Source of the DNA: JAJYKC01 sp035545735 | GTDB lineage: Bacteria > Acidobacteriota > Terriglobia > Bryobacterales > Bryobacteraceae | NCBI GenBank assembly: GCA_035545735.1 | Contig: DASZXS010000025.1 | Coordinates: 12,709-76,708, forward strand | DNA: 64,000 bases | Reading direction: 5' to 3' | Shown here: positions 26,789 through 36,082 of the stretch, piece after piece | How the letters are laid out: each line of letters opens with the position of its first letter | Numbering within the stretch: the first letter of the stretch is position 1 | Made by a program: the position numbers and the translations under genes | The notes under the pieces: model-generated | What the model was told of the DNA's origin: nothing | Seen by the model: the letters and a program-made list of their open reading frames with translations, nothing else | Database searches by the model: none

Positions 26789-28776
26789 GATATTCCCCTC
26801 TCTGGCCACAAGTATCGGACACTTACCAGCGATTCCGCCAGCGCAATGAGCAGAGCCAGGAACAACAGATAGCGTCCGAAGCTCCAGGGCTGCGCATCCC
26901 GATTCCTATTGGACGCATCGCCCGCCGGACGGGTAGCGCCGCTTTTTGCCCACAAATCCAGCGTTTCCGGCGGCACGGGAGCGAGATCGGATTCCTGCCG
27001 CGGCGCATGCACCGCCACCAGGCGCGCGGCCCCGTTCGCGCCGCGAATCTCATAAAACCCATCTTGCGTGAGCTCAAACGACTTCGCCGTCGCGGCCTCG
27101 CGCAAGGTGAGGGCGCGTTTACCGCCCGGCGCGGTAACGTCCACCGCGGCTCCCTCCTCGCCCGGAGCATGCAACTCGATAATCGTGCCGGTGGAGACGC
27201 TTTGCGGACCCGCCTCCGAGCCTCCCAGCCATCGTGCCGTCTGCTCCACAAAGGGAACGAAAGAAGCGTGCAGCGGAAAATCGTTGCTGACATTGTCCAG
27301 CCCGGAAGCGAACGTCAGAACTTTGCCGGCGCCGAGCGGCTGCTCCAGCAGCAGCGGCGTTCCGTCTTCGAGCCGTGCGATCACCGTGCCGCGCGCCTCG
27401 TCGATGCGCGCGGCGGAAAAGAACTTCACCTGCTCCAGCGCTACCCCGCGCAGCGCGCCCTGCCCGCCGCCGGCCGCTACCGCCGTTTCAAATCCCCGCG
27501 GGCGCATTTCCCCATCGATGACCTGGCCGGTCACCGGCGCTTTTCCGGCGCGCGCCCCGTTTGAGCCGAGGGCAATCAACAAGCCTCCGCCACCGCTCAC
27601 GTAATCGCGAAGCGCGCTCTCGACCGTGCGCGAAAGAGCCCCGGTGTCGGACAGCACGACAAAAGCGTACGAGGCGAACCGGGCGCCCGAGGCTTGATCG
27701 ACCGGCAGGGGCTCCGCCGCGAATCCGGACGTGCCGGAGGCGGCGAGCGCGGCTGCATAGTAAAACGCGGCGCGGCTTCGCCCACCCGGGTGCAGGAACA
27801 GCACGCGTCTGGGCTCGGCGCGCTCCACCGCAAACGGAAAACGGTCGTCTTGCGGAAGCAAATCGGCGGAATTGAGCCGCACTTCGCCGCGGTGCATTCC
27901 GTAGGGCGATTCCAGCGATGAAAATTCCACCGTCGCTCTGCCTCCCGCGGGAATATCCACGCTCTTCGTTTCAAGAATGCGGCCGTCCAGCACCAGCGAA
28001 ACCGTCCGGCGCGATTCCGGCGTATGATACCCGGCGACGGTGGCGGATACGCGCCGCTTTTTCGAATCAAACAGTCTGGAGGGAGCGGCCACCGCCTCGA
28101 CGGCCCAGTTCTCTTCCGCCTTCGCCGGGGCCCCTTCCAGAATCAGCCTCGTTCCCGGAGGCAACTGAAGATCCGCAAATACCGCGGGCATGGCGGTCTG
28201 CTGCAGATCGCTAAATAAATGCACTTCGAGCGGGCGGTGCAGCGACTCGGCTGCGCCGCGCAGCGCTCGCACCAGCGCCGCGTAGGACGTGCCCCGGTCG
28301 CCCGCCTCAAGCCCGGCAATAGCCGACCGGATCTCCGCGCGGCCCGCCGCGGCGCCGGTGAGAAATACGGCTTCGGAATCGAGCGCCAGCACACGCACCG
28401 CGCCGTTCTCCGGCCATCGCAGCAGCCTTTGCAAGGCCAGGTCCTTCGCCCGGCGCATATGATCTCCGTAGCGCATACTGAAGGAGCGGTCCAGCGCAAG
28501 CACCAACACATGCTGATCCGAAAGCCCCGCGGGAGGCGTGCTTACAAACGGATCCGCGAACGCAAGCGCCAGCAGCAAAAGCAGCCCCAGGCGTAAGGCC
28601 AGAAGAAGGAGATAACGCAAACGCCGGTGCCGTACGGAGCTTTGCGTGCGCGGTTCGAAAAACATCAGCGAACTGAACGGCTGCGGCTCGCTGCGGTAGC
28701 GGCGGAGAAGATGCAGCCAGAGCGGCAAAGCGGTCACGGCTGCGCCCGCCAGAAACCATGGCGCGAGGAAACCCAT
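26785..28776 (-). CDS. BatA-domain VWA membrane protein
   Basis: 663 residues. N-terminal BatA-type membrane anchor with two helices (LAPWFLAGAAVTALPLWLHL; YLLLLALRLGLLLLLALAF), then a von Willebrand factor A domain with the metal-binding DxSxS motif at 96-100 (LALDRSFSM). The middle is a CARDB-like region and a glutamine-amidotransferase-like Rossmann part; a last helix (YLLFLALLIALAESLVSV) anchors the C-terminus. In MoxR operons such proteins are the inner-membrane partners of the ATPase. Start at 28776 lies one base after the DUF58 stop. Confidence 0.85.
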   Translation of the reverse strand: MGFLAPWFLAGAAVTALPLWLHLLRRYRSEPQPFSSLMFFEPRTQSSVRHRRLRYLLLLALRLGLLLLLALAFADPFVSTPPAGLSDQHVLVLALDRSFSMRYGDHMRRAKDLALQRLLRWPENGAVRVLALDSEAVFLTGAAAGRAEIRSAIAGLEAGDRGTSYAALVRALRGAAESLHRPLEVHLFSDLQQTAMPAVFADLQLPPGTRLILEGAPAKAEENWAVEAVAAPSRLFDSKKRRVSATVAGYHTPESRRTVSLVLDGRILETKSVDIPAGGRATVEFSSLESPYGMHRGEVRLNSADLLPQDDRFPFAVERAEPRRVLFLHPGGRSRAAFYYAAALAASGTSGFAAEPLPVDQASGARFASYAFVVLSDTGALSRTVESALRDYVSGGGGLLIALGSNGARAGKAPVTGQVIDGEMRPRGFETAVAAGGGQGALRGVALEQVKFFSAARIDEARGTVIARLEDGTPLLLEQPLGAGKVLTFASGLDNVSNDFPLHASFVPFVEQTARWLGGSEAGPQSVSTGTIIELHAPGEEGAAVDVTAPGGKRALTLREAATAKSFELTQDGFYEIRGANGAARLVAVHAPRQESDLAPVPPETLDLWAKSGATRPAGDASNRNRDAQPWSFGRYLLFLALLIALAESLVSVRYLWPERGIS

Positions 28777-28777
28777 C

Positions 28778-29686
28778 TTACAGCCTCCTCCGCCGGATGT
28801 TGAAATATTCGCGCAAGGCCGTGTCCAGAGGCCGGTCCGTGCGCAGGAGGAAATATTCCGCGCCAGCCGCCCGCGCCTTCCGCCGCAGCGCTTCGCAATG
28901 GTCGTCCATGCGCGCGCGATACTCGTGGCGCGCGTAGTCGGAGGAAACCTCCAGTGTCGCGCCCGTTTCCATATCGCGCAGCAACTGCGAACTGCTCAGC
29001 TCCAACTCCACCTCCCGCGCGTCCAGTACGTGAAACAACACCAGGTCGTTGCCGCGAAACCGCAGCGGCTCGACGGAGCGGATTACTCTTTCCGGCTCTT
29101 CGTAAAAATCCGAAATGACAATGGCGATTCCGCGCCGCGATAGCGTCTGCTGAAACTGCAGAAACGGTGCGTGAAACGCAGTGGTGTGTCCGGGGCTAGC
29201 CGACTCGATCGCGTGCATCATCCGGGCAAGCTGCCCCTGACGCGTCGACGGATGGACATACTGCTCCACTTTTTCATGAAACACGATCAGCCCGGTCGCA
29301 TCGCGCTGCCGGTTGCCCAGGTAGGCGAGCGACGCCGCCAGAAACCGCGCATAATCGAGCTTCGTCACCGCGCCGGACGAATAACCCATGCTGGCGCTCG
29401 AATCCAGCAGAATCGTGACATGCGTGTTGGTTTCTCCGCGAAAGCGCTTCAGATACACGCGCCCGGAGCGGGCAAAGACGTTCCAATCGACGTGCCGCAG
29501 ATCGTCGCCGGGCGTGTAGGAGCGATATTCCGCAAACTCCTGGCTAAAGCCGAAGTCCGGGCTGCGGTGAAGTCCCGCGATGAAACCATCCACCACGGTT
29601 CGCGCCACCAGATCGAGACTCGCGATGCCCGCAAGCACCGCGGGATCGAGAAAACGCTGTCCTGTGGAGGGGTTTGCGGTGGCCAT
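28778..29686 (-). CDS. DUF58 protein with VWA-like fold
   Basis: 302 residues. The DUF58 signature is complete: EYRSYTPGDDLRHVDWNVFA, then GRVYLKRFRGE, and a metal-site-like DSSAS (95-99). The rest is a VWA-type fold (VISDFYEEPERVIRSVEPL). DUF58 proteins form a conserved pair with MoxR ATPases and may recruit or pull substrate proteins. There is no membrane segment. The start is six bases upstream of the MoxR stop; all genes from 36895 down are in one orientation with gaps from -4 to 21 bases. Confidence 0.92.
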   Translation of the reverse strand: MATANPSTGQRFLDPAVLAGIASLDLVARTVVDGFIAGLHRSPDFGFSQEFAEYRSYTPGDDLRHVDWNVFARSGRVYLKRFRGETNTHVTILLDSSASMGYSSGAVTKLDYARFLAASLAYLGNRQRDATGLIVFHEKVEQYVHPSTRQGQLARMMHAIESASPGHTTAFHAPFLQFQQTLSRRGIAIVISDFYEEPERVIRSVEPLRFRGNDLVLFHVLDAREVELELSSSQLLRDMETGATLEVSSDYARHEYRARMDDHCEALRRKARAAGAEYFLLRTDRPLDTALREYFNIRRRRL

Positions 29687-29692
29687 GGCGAT

Positions 29693-30712
29693 CTACTTCG
29701 GCTGCGGTTTCGCCTCCAGCAGCATGCGCAGGATGGCGTCGGAATTCTGGCGGTCGGATTCGGCCTGAAAATTCACCAGCACGCGATGCCGCAGGATCGG
29801 CGCGACCAAAGCCCGTACGTCTTCGTAAGTAACGTGATACCTCCCATGCATGAGCGCACGGGCCTTCCCGGCCAGCACCAGAAACTGCGCCGCGCGCACG
29901 CTCGCTCCGAAATTCACATATTTCTTCACAAAATCGGGCGCCGTTTCTTCCGATGGACGCGTCGCGCGCACCAGTTCGACGGCATGCCGCGCCACGCTCT
30001 CGCCGATCTCCACCATGCGGACCAGCTTTTGAAATTCGAGGATTTCATGGACCGACGTTACGGTTGCCGCCGTTGGCAGCGTCGTGGTGGTGGTGAGGTC
30101 GATCACCTTTAATTCGTCGTCCGCCGAGAGGTAATCGAGCACGGTGTTGAACAAAAACCGGTCGAGCTGCGCTTCGGGCAGCGGGTACGTTCCTTCCAGC
30201 TCGATCGGGTTCTGCGTGGCCAGCACAAAGAAGGGCGATTCGATCACATATTGCCGCCCGCGAACCGTGCACGAAGACTCCTGCATTGCCTCCAGCAGGG
30301 CCGACTGGGTCTTCGGCGGCGTGCGGTTAATTTCGTCCGCCAGAAGCACGTTCGTGAAAATCGGTCCCGCAACAAAGCTCCAGGTCCGCCGACCCGTCGC
30401 GGGATCTTCCTCGATGATGTCGGTCCCGGTAATGTCGGAAGGCATCAGATCCGGCGTGAACTGGATGCGCTTGAACTGCAGCCCGAGCGTCTGCGACACC
30501 GTGCGCACCAACAGCGTCTTCGCCGTGCCCGGCAGGCCGGTAATCAGGCAGTGCCCGCCGACAAACAGGGCGATGAGCACATGCTCCAGCACTTCATCCT
30601 GTCCGACGATCACCCGCCGGACTTCGCGGACAATGCCGGTATGGACTTCTTGAAAACGCGCGACGCTGTTCTTCAGGCCGGCGGAATCGGGAATGGGGGA
30701 TGGTGTGGTCAT
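29693..30712 (-). CDS. MoxR-family AAA+ ATPase
   Basis: 339 residues. Walker A GLPGTAKT (59-66), Walker B LLADE (123-127), sensor ATQNP (165-169) and the Arg-finger stretch EAQLDRF (180-186) are all intact, so the ATPase should be active. MoxR proteins act as chaperone-like motors that help assemble or activate metal enzymes and other complexes, usually with VWA-domain partners. Two such partners and a DUF58 protein are in the same operon. It sits five bases downstream of the TPR-metallopeptidase gene. Physiological substrates are not readable. Confidence 0.96.
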   Translation of the reverse strand: MTTPSPIPDSAGLKNSVARFQEVHTGIVREVRRVIVGQDEVLEHVLIALFVGGHCLITGLPGTAKTLLVRTVSQTLGLQFKRIQFTPDLMPSDITGTDIIEEDPATGRRTWSFVAGPIFTNVLLADEINRTPPKTQSALLEAMQESSCTVRGRQYVIESPFFVLATQNPIELEGTYPLPEAQLDRFLFNTVLDYLSADDELKVIDLTTTTTLPTAATVTSVHEILEFQKLVRMVEIGESVARHAVELVRATRPSEETAPDFVKKYVNFGASVRAAQFLVLAGKARALMHGRYHVTYEDVRALVAPILRHRVLVNFQAESDRQNSDAILRMLLEAKPQPK

Positions 30713-30717
30713 TCGGG

Positions 30718-32922
30718 TTACTTTTCGTCACTCAGTTCCAACAAAAGCTTTTGTGCCGGTTTGAAGTCCGGCGCGGCTTCCAAAGCCAGCAGCACTTCTT
30801 CACGGGCGTTGACGCCTCGCCCGGCCAGTTTGTACGCGCGCGCCATGTCGTAGTGCGAGGCGGCCTGGTCGAGCGGCTTCAAGGCGAGCAGCGCGTGAAA
30901 TTCGCGAATGGCGCCCTCGGGCTTCTTTTCATTCAGATAGAGCGTGCCCAGCCGCTGATGGAGCTGCTGGTCTTCCGGGTAAATATAGTTCAGGCTTTCC
31001 AGCACGGCGATGGCTTTGACGGGATTCCCTTCTTCGGCTTCGAGTTCGGCCAGCTTTTTCAGCGTTTCCCGGTTCCGCCCGCCCGTCGTCCAATAGACGT
31101 TCAGCTCCTTCACCGCGGAGGCTTTGTCGCCTTTTTTGACATACACCGCCGCGAGCTGCTCATAGACGCTGTCCGCTTCGACGTAGTCCGGATAGAAGCC
31201 TTCGATCGCTTTGCCCGCCTGGATGGCGTCGTCATATTTTTTTTCGGCCGCCAGTTGCGCCATGCGGGCGGCGCCTTTGCGCCACTCTTCGAAATGAGCG
31301 CTCACCGGCAGCACCCGCGGCTCCAGCCACGCGAGAAATTGCCGGTCGAATTCTTCCGGCTTCAATCCCAGGATCTCCTCGATGACTTCGCCGGTCGTTT
31401 TTCTCGACGCGAAAGCGTAAAGCATGTCCACCAGCTTCGAATAGTTCCACTTTTCGGCGATGAATGCGCACATACGCCCCGCTTCGAAATACGACACCAC
31501 CACCTGCGACGGATACGTCGGCCGGATGAATCCACGATCCATTTCGAGCACGGGAAGCAGCTTGCGTTCCTTCACGGCGCGAACCTCTTCGGGCTGGAGG
31601 CGGTCGCCCCATCCGGGCGCCGCGATCGATTCCTCATACACCGCGAGCCCTTCGGTAAACCACCGGGGGGCCAGATGCTTCGTAATGGTGAGCACATAGA
31701 CATGGCTCATCTCATGCCACAAGGTGCTGCCCCAGTGAAACTGTCCGGGCGGCCGTCCCGAGGGGCTATCCATTGCGACCACGGTTCCGAAGGTAACTCC
31801 AAGCGCGCCGAGCCCCGGCATCCCGGATGTTCGCACGGCGAAGTCCTCGTGATCGGGATAAACCTCCAAACGCACCATGCCCGGCAGACGAAAACGGTAC
31901 TTCGCCTCGTACGTCTTCATCGCGCGGTTCACAAGCTCGCCGAAATAGGGCTTCAGCAGGTCCGCCTCTTTCCGGTTGAGCACCAGAACGGCGTTCCCCT
32001 CGGTGACCGTTTCAAAATTCCTGAAGCTGTCGAGCAGCCGCAGGGAATTGACCGTCTCCAGGTTTCGGAAGCCGTTCTCATAACACATCACGAGCTGCGC
32101 CCGCGCTTCGTCGTTGCGGCCCAGGCGCATTAAATTGATACCCAGCTCGGAGCGCGCCTCCCACAGCCGCGGATTGAGTTCCGTGGCTTTGCGGTAGAGT
32201 CGAATACCCTCGGCATAGCGCCGGTTCAGCACAAAAAAATGCGCCGCCAGGGCATACCCGCGCCCGTAAACCGGATTGATCAGCGCCGCCCGGTCCATCC
32301 ACGGCGACCGAATCTCGCCATCGAGCAGGCTTCCATGCAACCATTCGATGGTGGCGTGGATCGCCAGCGCGTCCAGCGCATCCGGAGCGATCTTCAGCGC
32401 CTCGTCAGCGGCCTCGGACGCCTTCCCGGGTTCGTTGTTTTCGAGCAGCAGGTAAGCGTAGAGTTCGCGGGCCTCCACCAGCTTCGGATCGAACTCGATC
32501 GCCTGCCGCGCCAGGTCGACGGCCGACGCGTTGAAACGCTCCGATGCAATCAGCGCCAGCCCAAGCGCGGCGCCGGCGTTCTTCGGATCGATCTTCAGCG
32601 CCTCTTCAAAGAGGTCTCCGGCATCCCCCGTGTTAAAGCGTTCCAGCAGCAAACGCCCCCAGCGGACGCGATAGGCAGCCGATTCCGGATGTTCGCGCAC
32701 CAGGACGCGGAATTCGGCATTGGCGGCGTCGTAACGTTCCAACCCCCAAAGCCCCTCGGCCCGGAGCGCGCGGTCCGGGCTGCCGGCAAGACCCTGGAAG
32801 CAGCGATGCGCGTCGTTCAGCCGTCCATGACGCTCCAGCGCGCGGCAATCGTTCTGTGCATGGGCGGCGGCGGCCGCCAGCACTCCGGCCAGCAGGCACA
32901 CCGGCCATCGCCGCGCCGTCAT
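30718..32922 (-). CDS. TPR protein with HExxH (peptidase MA-like) domain
   Basis: 734 residues. Signal peptide (CLLAGVLAAAAAHAQ), then TPR units (about 30-280), then a gluzincin metallopeptidase domain with the zinc motif H403-E404-xx-H407 (LWHEMSHVYVL) and the likely third ligand E424 (WFTEGLAVYEE), as in peptidase MA family proteins. More TPRs follow up to the C-terminus. It is predicted to be a periplasmic zinc peptidase docked by TPRs. Translationally coupled by ATGA with the caspase-like gene upstream. Confidence 0.87.
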   Translation of the reverse strand: MTARRWPVCLLAGVLAAAAAHAQNDCRALERHGRLNDAHRCFQGLAGSPDRALRAEGLWGLERYDAANAEFRVLVREHPESAAYRVRWGRLLLERFNTGDAGDLFEEALKIDPKNAGAALGLALIASERFNASAVDLARQAIEFDPKLVEARELYAYLLLENNEPGKASEAADEALKIAPDALDALAIHATIEWLHGSLLDGEIRSPWMDRAALINPVYGRGYALAAHFFVLNRRYAEGIRLYRKATELNPRLWEARSELGINLMRLGRNDEARAQLVMCYENGFRNLETVNSLRLLDSFRNFETVTEGNAVLVLNRKEADLLKPYFGELVNRAMKTYEAKYRFRLPGMVRLEVYPDHEDFAVRTSGMPGLGALGVTFGTVVAMDSPSGRPPGQFHWGSTLWHEMSHVYVLTITKHLAPRWFTEGLAVYEESIAAPGWGDRLQPEEVRAVKERKLLPVLEMDRGFIRPTYPSQVVVSYFEAGRMCAFIAEKWNYSKLVDMLYAFASRKTTGEVIEEILGLKPEEFDRQFLAWLEPRVLPVSAHFEEWRKGAARMAQLAAEKKYDDAIQAGKAIEGFYPDYVEADSVYEQLAAVYVKKGDKASAVKELNVYWTTGGRNRETLKKLAELEAEEGNPVKAIAVLESLNYIYPEDQQLHQRLGTLYLNEKKPEGAIREFHALLALKPLDQAASHYDMARAYKLAGRGVNAREEVLLALEAAPDFKPAQKLLLELSDEK

Positions 32923-33809
32923 TTGTCGATCTCCGCCTGCGTCCGCGCCAGATCCAGTAGGAGCGCGGCAAGCTCGTTGCGATAATCCGCCTCCGGAATC
33001 GTCGCTTTCTTCAGCTTCAGCTCGTCAATCTTCGACTCCAGCTCCTGCTTATGCGCCAGCAGCTTTGCTTTCGCCGGATTCGCGGGCCCCTGCGCGGAAA
33101 GGTTCACCAACGGGAACTGCGAAGCCAAAAGAGAGCCGCGCTCGCCGCCGGCGATCTCCGGGTGCTCGGTGGCCAGACGCTTACCGGATTCATAAAACTG
33201 GGCTGTCCTGCGCTCCGCGTAACGGAAAGCTTCCAGCGCCGAGATCACCTGGTTCTTGTCCGTATCGGCCGATTCATCCCGCAGCGCATCCACCCAATAG
33301 CGGGGAAAAACCGTGAGGTTCTTTTCACTCCCCGATTTCGTGGCCGAGATCACGGCCCGGTCCGGCCGTTCCAGCGCGCTCACAATGCCGCCGCTGGCGC
33401 TCGTCATGTCCACCACCAGTTGCCGGCGCGAGGGCACGCGGTTGAGCCAGGCGGCAAAGTCAGAGGCCCGGATGTCCGGGCCGGGCACATTCATCTTGTA
33501 CTCTTCGCCGTCAAAGCTGCCGTGTCCGATCAGAAATACGGCCAGCCGGTCGTCGGCCTTCGCCTCGCGCGCAATCTGACCCAGCACCAGTTCCACGTGC
33601 GCCCGGTTCGCCATGGCCCCGGACAGCGTGGTGATCCGCGCGCCCGGTTCGACTTCGTGGAGCCGCTTATCGATCTCCTGCGCCCATGTCGAAAAATTCT
33701 TCTCGTACTCGGGAGTGCCTCCCAGCCCGGCAATCGTCACATAGTAGTCCGCCGCGTGCAGGGGAGCCAGGAAAACCAGCGCGAGGGCGGCCGCAAGCGG
33801 GTATGTCAT
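32919..33809 (-). CDS. Clan-CD (caspase/C13-like) protein, catalytic Cys replaced by Ser
   Basis: 296 residues from ATG 33809, which overlaps the VWA gene stop (ATGA) and follows GGGGGA; a longer reading from 33890 is unlikely. Signal peptide LAAALALVFLAPLHAA. The His motif LIGHGSFDG (H96) matches clan-CD peptidases. Where caspases and legumains have DxCxSG, this protein has VVDMTSASGG (132-141), so Ser stands at the Cys position in the best alignment. The next segments, RAVISATKSGSEKN and a charged C-terminal coiled coil, are as expected for the fold. Probably an inactive or serine-modified relative; the role may be binding. Confidence 0.75.
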   Translation of the reverse strand: MTYPLAAALALVFLAPLHAADYYVTIAGLGGTPEYEKNFSTWAQEIDKRLHEVEPGARITTLSGAMANRAHVELVLGQIAREAKADDRLAVFLIGHGSFDGEEYKMNVPGPDIRASDFAAWLNRVPSRRQLVVDMTSASGGIVSALERPDRAVISATKSGSEKNLTVFPRYWVDALRDESADTDKNQVISALEAFRYAERRTAQFYESGKRLATEHPEIAGGERGSLLASQFPLVNLSAQGPANPAKAKLLAHKQELESKIDELKLKKATIPEADYRNELAALLLDLARTQAEIDK

Positions 33810-36061
33810 ACCATCCCCCAGCGGCGGCGGAGAAGCCATTCCGAACACCGCAACAGAATTGCCAGCAAAAAGAAGGCCGGCATATCCCAAAGGTCATGGG
33901 CCTCCCGCGTGCTGATCCCCGCCTCGGAAAACACGATGTCGTTCCCGATCCGGCGCGCGGCGGAGGCGGGATAATAATGCCCACCGGTCTCCGAGGCGAG
34001 TTGCTGCAACAGCGCCCGGTTTTGTTCCTGGTGAAAATTCTCCGCCGTCCCGTCTTCGCGATGGAACACCGTCACGCCGCGCCCCAGCTCGCCGCCCGGC
34101 CGGCTCGCCACGATTTCGGCCACATAGGAGCCGGTCTTCACCGCCGCCACCGTCGCCGAATAACGCCCCGGTTCGTTCTCGTCCGGCGCCAGCGTCACGG
34201 TCTTCCCGCCGTCCGGACCGCTTATGTGCGCCGTCACCTGGGCATCCGCCGCGGGTAGATAACTGTTGTCGCGCACCTCGGCGCGCAAGCGCACCTGATT
34301 GTCGTCGTCGATAATCCCCGCGCGCTCCGTAGACGCCGCCACCCGTCCCGGCGTGTCCGCCACCAGCCAGCGGAGAAACTGCCGCCAGAAGACTTCGTCG
34401 CTCATATCGGCCAAGGGCTGCAGCATCTGCCAGCGCCAGCTTCCCGCCGTGGCGAACACCGCCGTGCGCCCGCGTCCATAATTTTCGGTGACGAGCAGCG
34501 GCAGCCTGGCGTTGTCCGCCGTCATCTCCGCCAGCACCGTGGCGCCCGGTTTCGGCGTACCCACATCCTGGAAATTCGCCAGGTAAGGCAGATTCTTCCA
34601 ACGGGCGACATTGCGGTCCGGGTCGTCTTCGATCCGGCAGAGCAGGCTGTCCCGCCCGGCCGCCGTCAGATAGGGATAAGCGGGATCGCGCCGAAAAGTC
34701 CTGGCGTGGCGCGGCAGCTCCACCGGCAGCAGATCCGGAAACGGCGGCGCGTCGTAGCCCCCGTCGGCCAGCGCGTAGCGGCCTCCGAGGAACAACAGTC
34801 CGCCGCCGCGGCGGTCCACAAACTCGCGGATCAGGTCCCGCTGCGCCTGCGTGAAATAGCCCGCATCGACGCTGCCGATGATGACCCCGTCGTAGCCGAA
34901 CAGATCGTCCACCCTGGAGGGAAATCCGTCTTCGAGCTCCTTGGGATTGTCCAGCCCTTGCCGGTAGACCTTGTTCGGGGTTGTGCGAAGCATGGATGCG
35001 ATCTGGAGATTCTGGTCGTCCTCCACCGCGCGCCGCAGGAACTTGAACTCCCAGCGCGGCTCGCCTTCAATATAAAGGATGCGGCGCTTGCCGCCACTCA
35101 CCGAGAGGGTCCGCACCAGCCGGTTGTTCGCTGCATTCGTTTCTCCCGGAAGAGCATCCAGCGAGACTTCGATGTCGCTGACTCCCTCCGGGCCCGCATC
35201 GAACAAAACAGGTTCCGTAGCCGATTTCCCGTCGCCCGGAAGCGCAATTTCGCGGCTTGCCAGCACCTGGCCGTTGCGGCGGACGCTCAGCTTTGTTTTG
35301 CCGCCCGCGAAGCCGCCTTGCCGCACCGTCGCCAAAGCCTCCAGCCGCGAGCCGGCCATGGCGCTCGAAGGAAGCTGCACTTTGTCCAGTTCAACATCGT
35401 GCCGTAGACGATCCTCGCCGAAGCCAATCGTATTCACCGGAACCCGCCGCGCGCGGATGGACGCCAGGATACCCGGATCGATGCCGCCCGCATTGTCGGA
35501 GCCATCGCTCAGCAACACCACGGCGCCCAGCGGAAGGCCGGCGACGCCGTCCAGCAATTCCGTCAAGCCTACGCCGATGCGGGTGGCCGGCAGGTCGGCT
35601 TTCAACGTCTCGACGCTGTCGATACGCGCCGCGCCGCCGCCCAATTGGTAAAGGCGGACTTGAAACCGCTTGCGGAGGTCTGACAGCAGTCCGCCATTCA
35701 GCAGCGCAGCCGCGTTCTCAAGCCGCGTCTGTCCGTTGTCGCGCACGCCCATGCTGCGGCTGTCGTCCACGACCACCGCAACCACGTTTTGCTGCGGGGC
35801 GAGCGTGGCGACGCTCAGCGCCGGACGCCACAGCAGCAGAAGCAATAACGCGGCCAGAGCCGATTGCAGCATCCAGATCGCCGCCCCGCGGAGGGAATGC
35901 GCGCCGCCCCGGGCGCTCATTCGCTTCCAGAGCGCAAATCCCAGCCCAATCGCTGCCGCCAGGATCGCCGCCGCCAGTATCCACGCCGGCCACGCCGCCA
36001 GGAACACAATCGTCCCCTTTTCGAACACCGCAAGCGGATACTTAAAGAGGAATTGAAACAT
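33806..36061 (-). CDS. VWA membrane protein with glutamine-amidotransferase-like domain
   Basis: 751 residues. Two N-terminal membrane segments (AAWPAWILAAAILAAAIGLG; IWMLQSALAALLLLLLW), a VWA domain with DxSxS at 99-103 (VVVDDSRSM), then a GATase1-like Rossmann region from about residue 330 (RILYIEGEPRWEFKFLRRA; GGGLLFLGGRYAL), followed by beta-sandwich repeats and a C-terminal helix (MPAFFLLAILLRCSEWLL). The glutaminase Cys is not evident. It parallels the other VWA protein of the operon and may form a heteromer with it. Confidence 0.85.
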   Translation of the reverse strand: MFQFLFKYPLAVFEKGTIVFLAAWPAWILAAAILAAAIGLGFALWKRMSARGGAHSLRGAAIWMLQSALAALLLLLLWRPALSVATLAPQQNVVAVVVDDSRSMGVRDNGQTRLENAAALLNGGLLSDLRKRFQVRLYQLGGGAARIDSVETLKADLPATRIGVGLTELLDGVAGLPLGAVVLLSDGSDNAGGIDPGILASIRARRVPVNTIGFGEDRLRHDVELDKVQLPSSAMAGSRLEALATVRQGGFAGGKTKLSVRRNGQVLASREIALPGDGKSATEPVLFDAGPEGVSDIEVSLDALPGETNAANNRLVRTLSVSGGKRRILYIEGEPRWEFKFLRRAVEDDQNLQIASMLRTTPNKVYRQGLDNPKELEDGFPSRVDDLFGYDGVIIGSVDAGYFTQAQRDLIREFVDRRGGGLLFLGGRYALADGGYDAPPFPDLLPVELPRHARTFRRDPAYPYLTAAGRDSLLCRIEDDPDRNVARWKNLPYLANFQDVGTPKPGATVLAEMTADNARLPLLVTENYGRGRTAVFATAGSWRWQMLQPLADMSDEVFWRQFLRWLVADTPGRVAASTERAGIIDDDNQVRLRAEVRDNSYLPAADAQVTAHISGPDGGKTVTLAPDENEPGRYSATVAAVKTGSYVAEIVASRPGGELGRGVTVFHREDGTAENFHQEQNRALLQQLASETGGHYYPASAARRIGNDIVFSEAGISTREAHDLWDMPAFFLLAILLRCSEWLLRRRWGMV

Positions 36062-36082
36062 CCGGGTTCTCCTGGCTCACTT

